Below, piece after piece: positions 31,715-41,849 of a stretch of DNA of 64,000 bases (within the stretch, counting starts at the first letter, position 1; every line of letters begins with the position of its first letter). Both the position numbers and the translations under genes were made by a program. This stretch comes from Phytopythium helicoides (lineage: Eukaryota; Oomycota; Peronosporomycetes; Pythiales; Pythiaceae). The DNA lies in contig JANFNE010000038.1 of assembly GCA_024867545.1 (NCBI GenBank), forward strand, positions 1 to 64,000, in the 5' to 3' direction. The notes beneath the pieces were generated by a model, which was given only the letters and a program-made list of their open reading frames with translations, was not told the DNA's origin and did no database searches.

Positions 31715-32663
31715 TCAATCCATGAAGCCGAACTCGAGCCCGGAGGACGGATACTCGAGCGTGGCCAAGCCTGTTCGTGGGTGAATTGTGAGCTTCGACT
31801 TACCAGGTACCGAGTCGAACATGCCTGGGATGAGTCCACGATGGCGCCGCCCGATGCGGAGCTTCTTGGTGTAGAACCCGCGCTGGATGCAATACGATAT
31901 GCAAACGTCAGGACGGATCCACAACTAGCAACGCAAAACAGCAACACACTGCTGCGAGGAGCCGCCGGTACCATAGCTGGATGTACGAGCAGGCTGCGAA
32001 CTGCTCGCCCTCGAGGAGCTTCGACTGGACGTCAACGATCACGCGTTCCAGCGCATCAATGCCTAGCTCCAAGAGATGGTAGCGCCGCTCGTACTCTGCG
32101 AGGTTGTGTTGATCAAATGGCGGGAACAAAAGCTGCCACCCCAGCAGCAGCTCCTGACGGCAAAACTCCATCTGCTTATGCACAGGTGCCACGAGTCGCA
32201 GGGCCTCGCTCCGCCATCGCTGCGGTACGACGCACGCGCCAACCCACAGCGGCATGTCTTCCACTTCGGCGCTGAGTTCGTGCGCTTTTAGGAGCAGCAG
32301 CTGTGTTCCATCAGCCAGCGCGACGCGCTTCTTGGACTCTGCGTGCCTCTCGCGCGTCTCGGCCGACACATCGTCGCCGTCGAGCTCCATGGCCGATGTA
32401 TCAACGAGCGAAGCACGCTGCAAAGCGTTCCGATACGCCCCCAGCACCGTATTGGACCCTGTGACCGAGCCCATGTAGCTGGTTCTCTTCATTCTCGGCA
32501 TCGGTTTCGATTCTCTCCGCTGCTGAGGTCGCTCACGAACGGCAGGCTCCTCCTCCTCCTCCTCGCCATCAAGACCCTCATCGTATTCATCTCCATCATC
32601 CGAGTCCTCCGGGGTCGATGAGCTCACGTCGGAACCCCACTCATGGTCGTCGATGCTCTCCAT
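31715..32663 (-). CDS. Unrecognised acidic protein (2 exons)
   Basis: Exons 32663-31950 and 31882-31715 are joined across a 67-base intron (31883-31949, GTGTGT donor, CAG acceptor, between codons), giving 293 residues. I start at MESIDDHEW because it follows the shared short promoter with the aldo-keto reductase. The first 45 residues are very acidic (EDSDDGDEYDEG), then a basic patch, a middle helical region with LEYERR-like heptads (about 160-230), and a C-terminal segment RGFYTKKLRIGRRHRGLIPG then LTIHPRTGLATLEYP. I do not recognise a family. The splice is inferred from phase; two other donor choices change the frame and were rejected. Confidence 0.6.
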
Positions 32664-32738
32664 CTCTCTTGCCAACACCAATGTCGTTCGTTACATGTTG
32701 AAGTTGTCCCTTGGCCGTCACTCATCCGAGCCGCCCAG

Positions 32739-32750
32739 TCACTTTTCCAT
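32739..32750 (+). promoter_or_regulatory. Initiator-like TCACTTTTCCAT
   Basis: Lies 44-55 bases before the aldo-keto reductase ATG, within a 130-base divergent promoter. It fits TCAYTYY plus a T-rich flank. Confidence 0.4.
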
Positions 32751-32793
32751 GCTAGTCATTTTCGAGTGTCTTCACTTCCCCAAATCGACCGCC

Positions 32794-33627
32794 ATGGCCA
32801 CCAACGTGCCGCTGCTGACGCTGCCCAGTGGCGCCGCCATGCCCGCCGTGGGGCTGGGCGTCTACAAGAGCGCGCCGGGCGAGGAGACGTACGCGGCGGT
32901 GCTGGCGGCGCTGCGCCTGGGCTACCGACACATCGACACGGCGCGGCTGTACGAGAACGAGGCGGACGTGGGGAGGGCGGTGCGCGACTCTGGCATTCCG
33001 CGCGAGCAGATCTTCATCACGAGCAAGCTGCGCGAGTTCCACTGGGGCTACGACAAGGCGATCGAGGGTGCGCGCAGCAGCAACGAGCTCATCGGCTGCG
33101 GCTACATCGACCTGTTCCTGCTCCACCAGCCGTTCGACCCGCAGCTGCGCGCCGACACCTGGCGCGCGCTCGAGGACCTGCAGACCGAGGGCGTGCTGCG
33201 CGACATCGGCGTCTCCAACTTCGGCGAGCCGCACCTGGCCAAACTCGCGCTCACGTGGCGTGTCAAGCCCGCAGTCAACCAGATCGAGCTGCATCCGTGG
33301 CTCACGCGAGAGCCGCTTGTCAAGTACTGCGAGGACAACGGCATCATCGTGCAGGCTTTTTCTCCACTGGCGCGTGCCAAGCGGCTCGACGATCCGGTGC
33401 TGAACGCGATCGCGAGCGAGGTGAGTGCCACGCCGGCTCAAGTGCTGGTGGCTTGGGCGATCGCTCGGGGCTTTGTCACGCTGCCAAAGTCGGTACGCGA
33501 AGCGCGGATGAAGGAGAACCTGGATGGAGCAAGCGTCAAGCTGACCGCCGAGCAGGTTGACCGCTTGAACGCCCTGAACGAGGACTTTTACTCGGGCACT
33601 GATCACGTGAGCAACTCGGCCGTCTAG
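32794..33627 (+). CDS. Aldo-keto reductase
   Basis: One exon, 277 residues, starting at MATNVPLLTLPSG; the frame is open upstream, but that part is promoter. The NADPH-dependent AKR fold is complete: RHIDTARLYENE with the catalytic Asp48 and Tyr53, SKLRE with Lys78, LLHQP with His111, IGVSNFG near 145, and the cofactor motif LPKSVREARMKENLDGA near 230. Length is slightly short for the family (usual 270-330). The substrate is not predictable. It is divergent from the acidic unknown gene with a gap of only 130 bases. Confidence 0.9.
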   Translation: MATNVPLLTLPSGAAMPAVGLGVYKSAPGEETYAAVLAALRLGYRHIDTARLYENEADVGRAVRDSGIPREQIFITSKLREFHWGYDKAIEGARSSNELIGCGYIDLFLLHQPFDPQLRADTWRALEDLQTEGVLRDIGVSNFGEPHLAKLALTWRVKPAVNQIELHPWLTREPLVKYCEDNGIIVQAFSPLARAKRLDDPVLNAIASEVSATPAQVLVAWAIARGFVTLPKSVREARMKENLDGASVKLTAEQVDRLNALNEDFYSGTDHVSNSAV

Positions 33628-33725
33628 ACCAGGAAGACATCAACCACGAGATGAATCGAAAACAAGAGTCTCGTTGTATTGACAACACTAGCAGTTGAGG
33701 CGCTGGCCCCATGAATCTAAACGTC

Positions 33726-35586
33726 CTAGACGTTCCCGGCGGCAGCAGCGCGTTGGCGAAGAGAGGCAGACCCCTTGGCCTCGCTCACAGCGCGGTTCTT
33801 CTCGTCCATGCCATTTACGAGCTCCTCAAGCTCCTTCTCCTTCATGTATTCGCGACTAATGACCTTGCCCATCGTATCGCCAGCCGCCAGACCATCTGAT
33901 GCCTCCTTGAGCATGCCTCGAAGCACTGTGCGTCCATATCCCTCGCTTGTTACGGGACCGCTGCTGCCAAACCCGACAGCCAGTGTCAGCTTGAGCTTTG
34001 GCAGTCTCAAGATGATTTCGCGCTCGTCGATCGATGACACGTTCGCGCCTTCCGCGAGATCTTCTGTGACGCTGCCATAGTACATGGCGAGCTGCCGAGC
34101 ACCATCAAAGCAGTCTTCGTTCACGAACGAGATCAAGTTCATTCTCGCATCAGCGTCCAAATACGGGACGAACGTGTTCTGATCTTCGGTGAAGTAGAGC
34201 GTAAGAAGAACGAAGACGTTGGTGAGCGTCAGCGCGAGCGAGCTCGGCATGGTCGCCGGGAACGTGTTGAACGCGTACTCGGAGAGAATGAGAGCCTTGA
34301 CGCGGAGTAACAGTGGCAAGTTGCACTTCCAAAGCAAGTACGGCAGCGTCGGGTAGTACCACGAGTAGAACTGGTAGTGCATCGTGCGCGAGAAGACGAT
34401 GCCGACAAAGTTGATCACGAACATGGACGTCACAACAACCTCACTGCGGATCGGGAACGGCTCGTAGATGGCGAACGGCTTGTACAGCACCGCGCGGAAC
34501 GTCCCAACGATGTTGAAGTGCTTGTTGAGGAACAGCACCAGGAAGAACAAGTGGCAGACGAGCAGCAGTAGTGCAAGCTGGCGTGAAACAAAGAGATCCT
34601 CGGAGAGGAACCGCCAATTGACCGTCCACTTGTACGTGAACACGCGGCTGAGCTCGAACGCCTTCGAGAGGTAGCTGATCCAGTTTACACGAAGGAAGGG
34701 GAAAGCCAGAATGATCTGTTTGGAAATACACAAGTTAGTTCGTTGATACGAGTCGAGCGTGCTTCAAATGAAGGTACGAACCTGAATGGCGGCGCAGATG
34801 AACAGGTACCAAAGCGTTCGGAGAACACCGCACGACTGGAGGAGCAGGAAGAAGAGCGCCGGCGCGAACAACAGTACGTTCATCTTGATCGAGACAGCAA
34901 AGCTGAAGAGCACGCAGCCCCAGCGCCATCGCTGACGCGCAAACAAGTATACGGCCATGAACAGCAGCATCATGGCAACTCCGTCGTTGAACATGCGCAG
35001 CATGTAGATGGAATGCAGACGCTTCGAGATCACAAGGAACACCGTGGCCCACGGCGGCATGGCGCGCGCACGGTAGTAGATGGCGAACACGGTCGCGATG
35101 GTCGCGAGGTAGAAGCCCAGGAAGATGTACTGCGCGCGGCGGATGTTTTCACCCTCATCCGTGAGCGAGTGCAGAACCGAGTAGACGTAGAGGAAGCCCG
35201 CGGGGTAGACTAGCGGGCCCGTGTCGCCGCGGATCTTGATGTAGTCGCGCTCGCCGGCCTTAAACAGCGACACCTGCTGCATGTACGTCGACCAGTCGAT
35301 CTCCGTGTCTAAGGAGGAGCAAGAACCACGTCAGCTTGCGTTCTCTCAAGCGAGCACTGTGACGTCGAGAGAGCCACCTACAGGGCACGTATTGGATGAT
35401 GAGGTAGCCCAGCACGGCCTCGGCCGCCAGCATGGCGAGCGCGAGCTGCGGGAAGTAGCGGTAGCTCCACAGCAGGTCGTAGAGGAAGCTGAGCACGCGG
35501 CTCTGGCGCAGCGTCGTCTTGGAGTCCTTGTCCACGCGCGTCTTGCGCCCCACGCGCTCCTTGCCGGCCCTGAGCTTGCGCGCCAT
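33726..35586 (-). CDS. ALG3: ALG3 alpha-1,3-mannosyltransferase with DUF2470-like tail (3 exons)
   Basis: Exons 35586-35382, 35308-34782 and 34715-33726 give 573 residues; introns are 73 and 66 bases. It is a multi-membrane ER enzyme that adds the first dolichol-phosphate-mannose unit to the Man5 lipid-linked N-glycan. Diagnostic words are YTEIDWSTYMQQV near 68-80, DTGPLVYPAGFLY, RLHSIYMLRMFNDGVAM, and FSRTMHYQFYSWYYPTLPYLL. The ALG3 part ends near residue 425 at LTLYFT. A tail of about 145 residues then starts with ARMNLISFVNEDCFDGARQL and VSSIDEREIILRL, which resembles the DUF2470 fold found with flavin or heme-binding domains. This tail is absent from the second ALG3 gene at 53137. No splice site separates it. 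Confidence 0.9.
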
Positions 35587-35889
35587 GGCCGCCAGCGTTT
35601 ATGCGAGTCCGAGTGGGTCTGGTGGCGCCTGGAGAGGCGTCGTCGTCGTCAAGGAGAGCAATGCGCTCGCCGCTCGAGCTTCCACGTGTTGTTGTTGTTG
35701 CTTGCCACTGTCGTCTGCCGGATAACAGAATGTTCCAGATACGGCGTGGGTGCCGTCGAAATCATTGTTTCAGCGAATCGAAATCTATCTCTAGTTCAGC
35801 TATTGATGTCATTGGTCAGAACAAAAATTCAGTTTTCGTGTCACACGACCGCTTTCGTGCACCGACCACTTCAACGTGATCTATCGAAC
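35587..35889. other. Intergenic region
   Basis: About 300 bases upstream of ALG3 copy A and downstream of the FHA-WDR70 gene's stop. No gene or repeat was seen. Confidence 0.5.
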
Positions 35890-38368
35890 CTATGGCTGCA
35901 GAAGGCGGCGCTCTTCCTCTTCCTGGGCGGCTCGCTCTTCCTCCAGCGTGCGAGTCGCCAACGCATAGCGAGGATCGAGCTTGCCGGCGGGTTGCGAGCC
36001 AGCGTAGGCGGCGCCTGCGAACTGCGGGGCCGTCTCGGCCGTCTTGGCGAACTTGAGGATGGCCTCGCGCGGGTCCTCCTCGCGGAACGAGCTCTTCTTG
36101 ATGTGGCTGCTCATAAAGTACTGCGTGAAAGTTGTGCTGCCACTGATCCGGCCGCCCGTGCTCGGACCCGTTAGCGGCTTTTCCGGTGCCTTGGACAGCT
36201 TCGGGTCCGCGCGCACCTTATCCAACTTGCGCTTGCGAGACGGCTCGTTGCGGTACATTGGGAGTGCGTGGGGGTTGATCACGTCGCCAGCCGTCTCGAT
36301 GCGTGCGGCAAAGTCGGCATTTACCTTGAGCTTTTTGGTCGCGCTCAGCATGACGCCCTTCTTGCTCAGCTGAGGATCGTAAAGCACGCGGCACGCACCC
36401 GTCGAGCTACCAACGAACACTTGGTTGATACCCGCGTGCCACTCAACGCACACGGCGCTCTCGTCTTCCTTCATGTCAATGCTCGCGATCGGATCGAGTA
36501 ACCCAGGCGTGTGCACATCCAGAAACACCACCCGCCCAGAGAGCCCTCGGCCCTTCCGCACGCACGTTCCAGCGGCGATGCTCGTGCCAGACAAGTTGAA
36601 AGCCAAGTTGCTCGTGCCAAACACTCCTTCGATGTCTGAAAACACTTTGACGCAGTCACGCGGTTTACGTACATCCCACAACTTGATTGTGTCGTCCGCG
36701 CACGAACGTGACGCAAAGTGCTTGCCGTCGGGAGAGAACTTGATGCTCGAGATGCCGACGTCTCCACCGCCGTCAGCATGAGCATCACGGATCGTCAGCG
36801 TGGGACCTGCGTATGCGCGACGAGGGTCGATAAGCTGCAGTTGCCCGTCCATTGTGGCACCTGCAACGAGTGAGCCATCCAAGTTGTAGCGGCACGCAGT
36901 GACGGCGCCACGTCTACCTTTCTTGCATTTAAACTTGAGCACAGTTGTGTTGATAAGTTTGTCGAATGCTCGCTTGCCGTTGAGGTTCCAGATTCGGACA
37001 GTGCCGTCTAAGGAACTCGTGATCATTTCATCACGCTTCTCTGGGTGCCACATGCCGCCCGTCACCGTATGTGTATGGCCGTTCGTGTTTGCCATTTCGA
37101 CCACGTACATGTCGCCCTTGGCAAACTCCACTTCGACAACGCCTTCGCGCGATAGCACCTTGGCTTGGGAGGACCCGGTTGCCGCGAGCAGCCGATCACC
37201 AGACGGACTGTAGCTTACAGCTACTAGAGGGTGGCCTTCTTCCACTTCGATTTCGCGAAAAGGACGTACGTGCCGAGCCATGCCGGCAAAGTCCCACAGC
37301 TTGACGCGATAGTCCATAGATCCCGTCGCAACACGACCACCTGGACCATCCACAGCGATGCACGAAATGGCTTTAGTGTGGCTGCTGAGCTCCACCTCGT
37401 TCGACATGGGCAAGTTGTATCGCCGAGCAACATCACTATCTTGGTCGTCTTCATCTTCATCGCTTTCGCTCTTCGGGTGGTCGTCGTCTTGGTCATCGTG
37501 CTTTGGCTGTTCAGAACTCTCTTCAGGCTGCTCCTGGCTTGGCTTGGTCTGTGATATTTGTGCTGGAGCGCCCATCATTTGGGCTGTAAGCGCGGCAATC
37601 TCTGCTGCTCTCTGCGATCCAGTGGTAGAATCAGCAAATGACAGGATGTGCATCATCATCTAACGAGATTTACCGTACCTTTTCCCGCGCCATCGCAACA
37701 GCTTCCTTGGCGCTAATTGCCTCCGCGCGACGCTGTTTCCCACCAAAGCTCTGCGGTAGCTGCTCTTTCAGCGGCATTTCATCGTTCGATACAGGCTTGT
37801 CGTCCTTGTCCTCGTCGTTGACATTCTGGAAAATGTATGTCCGTGTGCTCGCTCCAAACTTGATCCGATCTCCATCTGCACGACACCCCAAATGCATCAG
37901 AAGAACTCAACTCACTCCAACTTTGCAACCGGTGCTCACGCACCTTGTAGCACGTGGGGCTTGTTGGGCTCGATCTCCTCGTCGTTCACGAACGTGCCTT
38001 GCGCAGACCCGAGGTCCAGCACGGTCACGTTGCCATCCTTGTCATGCACGACAGCCGCGTGCTGGCGCGAGATGGACGGATGCTGCATCCCAAAGTCGCA
38101 CAGATCTTCGTTGCGGCCCAGCACGTAGCACGCCTGTCGCCCCACGCGCAACTCGTCGACCACGTCACCGTCCTTCTCCACTCGCAGCGTCGCGAACCGA
38201 TTGGCGCGCGCCGGCGTCGCCGCCCTGCGTTGTCACAGCCATAGAGCAGGCAGATACAGCCGTCAGTGACCTGTAGAGCACTTGGAGCGCGGAGGTTGGG
38301 CCTGCTGGGGCCCAGGAGACGCGTAGAGAGAGCACGCACCATCGCGGAGCTTTGTAGCGCGCCGCCAT
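35890..38368 (-). CDS. WDR70: FHA domain fused to WDR70-type WD40 protein (4 exons)
   Basis: Exons 38368-38340, 38224-37944, 37875-37679 and 37611-35890 give 742 residues; introns are 115, 68 and 67 bases, each in phase. The 29-base first exon supplies MAARYKAPR, the usual lead-in of an FHA domain. The FHA domain runs to about residue 125 and has the phosphothreonine-binding marks LGRNEDLCDF, HPSISRQHA and GSAQGTFVND. A linker (130-170) joins the WDR70 body: acidic stretch, about seven WD repeats (about 240-595, including TGSMDYRVKLWDFAGM and SSLDGTVRIWNLNG), and the WDR70-specific tail with FTQYFMSSHIKKSSF and EDPREAILKFA. Known WDR70 proteins lack an FHA domain. WDR70 acts in the nucleus in H2B ubiquitination and DNA repair. 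The fusion is supported by phase at all three junctions. Confidence 0.82.
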
Positions 38369-38536
38369 CGCTTCGGAAGGAGTAAATGGAGGTGATGGCA
38401 CAAATTTGGGACATAGCACCAGATTTGGGTCGAATGCTCACAGTTTGTAACGTTTGAAGTGGTGTTGACATCGATGGCAAGCATCAGTTCGACTAGCTGC
38501 TGCTGCTGCTGTGCTGTCGCCTACGTTGTTATTGAG

Positions 38537-39280
38537 TCATACAGTGGCGGTGGCGAGACTGCTGAGGTGCTTGTGGCAACGGTTACCGCCGCGGACTGGA
38601 GCCGCACAGCCACTAGCCGAGCATGCGACCGCGTCAAAGTGGGTCAGGCACTTGTGCTGAAGCTGCACCTGCTTGACACAACCAGGGAATGTGCAGAGCC
38701 TGCCACCATCAAACATGCGGCCATGAATGATGTAGCTACGGCGAACTGGTTTTGAAGTCTTGTATCGGCCAGGCCCATTGTGCTTGGGCCTGATTCTTTC
38801 TTGCGACGAGCGTTGACTAGCCTTGATGTTGATGGCGCGCAGCTCGCTTCCGCCTCGATAATCCGTGTCGCTTTGCATCGCTGAGCCTTCAAAGTCGACG
38901 TCCATCGAGAGCCATGGATGCTCTTCGAAAAGCGATCCGTCTTTGATAAATGAATCCGTCTCAAACTTGGCCGTTGCAGCATTGTTTGGGGGAGAAAGGT
39001 CGACAGCGAAAGTTGGCAATTCCTCATCCACCAACATCGAGAAACCGGGAACGCCATCGCCACTCAATATCGCCTCTGTCAATAACTGTGATGTGGAAGT
39101 CGTCAGTGGGGAGGGCAGCGGCTCGAGTGGCGCGACGGTCGCGTCCATTACGTCGCTTAGGTCTTCTTCGGTCCGCTTGGCAGCACTCAAGAGCAGTCCA
39201 AGATGGTTCGAATCTTGGTGTAGCGAAAGGGCTGGATGCTTTTCACGCTGCGCTGCATCAGCTGAGCAACAAGCCTCCAT
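38537..39280 (-). CDS. WRKY19-like zinc-finger repeat protein
   Basis: One exon, about 247 residues from MEACCSADAAQ; an ATG 16 codons further up is possible. The first 150 residues are acidic and look like an activation-type or disordered region. A basic patch (RPKHNGPGRYKTSKPVRRS) precedes two cysteine/histidine zinc repeats near the end: CTFPGCVKQVQLQHKCLTH and CSASGCAAPVRGGNRCHKH, each with C-x4-C...C-x2-H spacing. Such repeats are abundant in oomycetes and are often annotated after plant WRKY19. DNA or RNA binding is likely but not shown. Confidence 0.7.
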   Translation of the reverse strand: MEACCSADAAQREKHPALSLHQDSNHLGLLLSAAKRTEEDLSDVMDATVAPLEPLPSPLTTSTSQLLTEAILSGDGVPGFSMLVDEELPTFAVDLSPPNNAATAKFETDSFIKDGSLFEEHPWLSMDVDFEGSAMQSDTDYRGGSELRAINIKASQRSSQERIRPKHNGPGRYKTSKPVRRSYIIHGRMFDGGRLCTFPGCVKQVQLQHKCLTHFDAVACSASGCAAPVRGGNRCHKHLSSLATATV

Positions 39281-39547
39281 CTTCACCACGTAGTAGAACA
39301 CGCAGAGGTACAAGAATGCTGGACGCAAAGCTGAATGGACTTTCTAGCGATCGATACAGATCGTCTTTCGTCCGGTTTGAAACTTGCGATTTGAGAGAGA
39401 ACGAAAATGAGCAAGACAGTGCTCGATCAGGAATCGAATCTCTATGATGAATGCATCTGTGGCATGAATACACGACATTCCTTGACCCTATTCAGTGCCC
39501 CCACGCAACTATGAACGCTCCAAGCTACCTTGAGTCAGACAGCTTAC

Positions 39548-41197
39548 TTACTGCCTTGATAATCTCAGCATTTCGAGCATGAGGATACGCACTTGCGTTA
39601 GAAGCACGACCGCAAACAGCAAGAATGTCACGACCGGGCGGAGAACGGGGTTCATGAACAGGTCCGTCCGCCCAATGAAGTAGAGAAACACTAGCTGAGC
39701 GATCAGGAGGATCGGAAGGCACTTTGCACACTGCCACAGCGCGTCAAGCAGCAACACCGCGCTTGATGGGACCTCATCCTTCTTCCACTGAGCCGTGCGG
39801 AACGTGTGCGCAAGTTTGAACACCAGCAGCGCAGTCACCAAAAGCAGGTCGTCAAGGTATAGCCACAGCTTCCCAGCGTAGCTGGGGTGCATCGTAGATG
39901 GCACCGAGAACACGCTGACCCACGTGATAAGGAACACCATGGCGATGCTCGAGACGAGCGGGGTTGAAGACACCGCGTACAGCACACTGCACGAGATTTG
40001 GCACGCGCGGCGGACCACCCGCGAGTTGAATACGTCCATCGAAAGTGGTTGCGCGTTTCCGGGTTGCGGCAGTCCCCAGCTCGAGAGGCGCCGAGGTCGG
40101 CCCGAAGGCTCCGTGTGCAGCTTGAGGCATAGCATGGCATATGCAGACCACGCAAACGCGAAGATAACCGTTAGGCTGACAACCTTGCTGATGAAGAATC
40201 CGATGTGGTCTTCCTCGAGAGTCCCACGGACGGTCTGCCAGTGCCAGAAAACCTGGAAGTAAACGTATGGCAGCCAGAACCACGGCTTGACGGTCGCACC
40301 GCTGTACTTGTAACTGAGCAGGGGTCCAGGGATGGCGTCCGAAGATGCGTTCTTGTCCTTGCACCGGTACAGGTCCCAGTTCATGCGCTCGTAGAAGACC
40401 ATGTGGTTGATACTGTAGTAGAACGGCAGGCGGTGCACGACAGCATCCTTGGTGCCCAGATCTACGTCATCGTCGTCGAAGAAGAACAGCGGGCTCTCCT
40501 CGAAGGCCTCAAAGAGCCCCGGCAGGAAGCCCTGCGTGATACCCACGTAATTGTACTCTCTTCCCGTGATCATGAACGTGTCGATGGCGTCCGAGTACAG
40601 GCTGCGCGCCGCGAGGCTGTCGGGAGAGATGACGAGCAGGCTGTTGGAGTAGACGACGGATTGTCCGTTGTCGACGGCGCAGAACTGTCTGCAGGCGAAG
40701 ATCTCGTCGAGGTTTCGCAGCACGAGGTTCTCGGCGTCGAGGTACACGACGCGCTTGAGCGCGGCGAGCGTGGGGTCGTCCCATATGACGAGCTTGTTGC
40801 GCATGTGCAGCAGCTGCGTGCGGTGGTCCGTGATGCTCGAGTGGCGGAACACATTGGGGATCTTGGCGCGCACGATCTCGATCTGCGGGTCGTCGCGCGT
40901 GAGCTGCTCGGCGCTGCTGGGCGCCAGCCCGTCCTGCGGCACGATCACGATGCGCCGAAAGCGCGTGCGCGAGTCGCGGATCGAGCGCATGAGCACGCGC
41001 GTGGCCAGCAGCAGCTCGTCGCTCTCCTCGCCAAAGTCGTAGAAGATGGTGGCGAACGCGCCGTCCTCGCTGCGGATCTCGCGCGCCAGCGCCGCCATGG
41101 CGCTCTCGACCTTGGGCGCGGCCGAGCGCGCGCCAGGCGCGGCTAGCGCCCACAGCAGCAGCGTCAGCAGCAGCGGCACGAGCGCCACGCGCGGCAT
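39548..41197 (-). CDS. GT8 glycosyltransferase with C-terminal membrane segments
   Basis: One exon, 549 residues from MPRVALVPLLLTLLLWALAA, which is a signal peptide or anchor; the frame is open upstream but GC-rich and not convincing. Residues about 45-330 form a glycogenin-type GT8 domain, with KRVVYLDAENLVLRNLDEIF holding the metal-binding DAE (154-156), FNVG-like segments, and SINHMVFYERMNW. The last 190 residues contain four or five hydrophobic segments (near 365-385, 425-445, 450-470, 475-495, 515-540). This two-part layout matches plant PGSIP6/IPUT1, which glucuronidates inositol phosphorylceramide in the Golgi; the same substrate here is only a suggestion. Confidence 0.78.
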   Translation of the reverse strand: MPRVALVPLLLTLLLWALAAPGARSAAPKVESAMAALAREIRSEDGAFATIFYDFGEESDELLLATRVLMRSIRDSRTRFRRIVIVPQDGLAPSSAEQLTRDDPQIEIVRAKIPNVFRHSSITDHRTQLLHMRNKLVIWDDPTLAALKRVVYLDAENLVLRNLDEIFACRQFCAVDNGQSVVYSNSLLVISPDSLAARSLYSDAIDTFMITGREYNYVGITQGFLPGLFEAFEESPLFFFDDDDVDLGTKDAVVHRLPFYYSINHMVFYERMNWDLYRCKDKNASSDAIPGPLLSYKYSGATVKPWFWLPYVYFQVFWHWQTVRGTLEEDHIGFFISKVVSLTVIFAFAWSAYAMLCLKLHTEPSGRPRRLSSWGLPQPGNAQPLSMDVFNSRVVRRACQISCSVLYAVSSTPLVSSIAMVFLITWVSVFSVPSTMHPSYAGKLWLYLDDLLLVTALLVFKLAHTFRTAQWKKDEVPSSAVLLLDALWQCAKCLPILLIAQLVFLYFIGRTDLFMNPVLRPVVTFLLFAVVLLTQVRILMLEMLRLSRQ

Positions 41198-41849
41198 CCT
41201 CCTCCTCCCACTCACGCTCAGTATGTGGCCAAAGTGATGATGGCGCCGGGAGGGGGAAAACGCGGAGGCCGGGTGGATTGGCCGAAAAGAGGCTACAATT
41301 CTCTCCTTTTCGACGAATGAGAACGCGGGAACCGCCTGGCGGCAATCTTTCCGTGAAGCGTCACGGGCCATGATGGCGCGGATGGAACGCGGGGGAAAGG
41401 CCCGCCTCGTGGGCGGAAAACGCAGAAGGAACGCGGCTTGCAGGCTCGGTGCGAGGGGCGGCGGAAGCGCAGAGGGGGCCTTGCGCCAAGCGTCGCGCTG
41501 TTTTTATTCTCGGGCGCGGCGAGTGGCGCTAATTATACGCGCGGCGCGATCGTCGGAGCACGCGAAACCATCCGCGGCGGCCTGGAATAGCGCGCGCGCT
41601 CACTTGGCGCTGGTTATTCCTGGTCGGCCTCACTCGCGCTATCGCCAAGCCCTGCGCTGCTGCAGTGTCGGCGTAACGGACCCGGCGACCATCAACGACC
41701 GCCGGCAGTCGACAGCGAGCGGCGGAGAAAGAAGACGCCTGGGCTGTACGGAGTGAGCGAGCGAGTTGCGCACATCGGAGCAGCACAGGCGTAGCTGAGC
41801 ACCGCACCCGTCTAGCCACCGCGCCAGAGCTCTCAGGCACAGCGCGATC
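41198..41849. other. Divergent promoter region
   Basis: About 650 GC-rich bases between the GT8 gene and the PKA-like kinase. It contains open frames on both strands without domains. No repeat or RNA gene was recognised. Confidence 0.5.

Noticed and set aside
31771..31803. GTAAGT donor and AG acceptor inside exon 2 of the acidic unknown gene
   Set aside because: A 33-base intron would be far below the size of all others in the window; kept as coding.
40205..41146. 313-codon plus-strand open frame
   Set aside because: It is antisense to the GT8 gene, whose domain and signal peptide are clear; no similarity seen.
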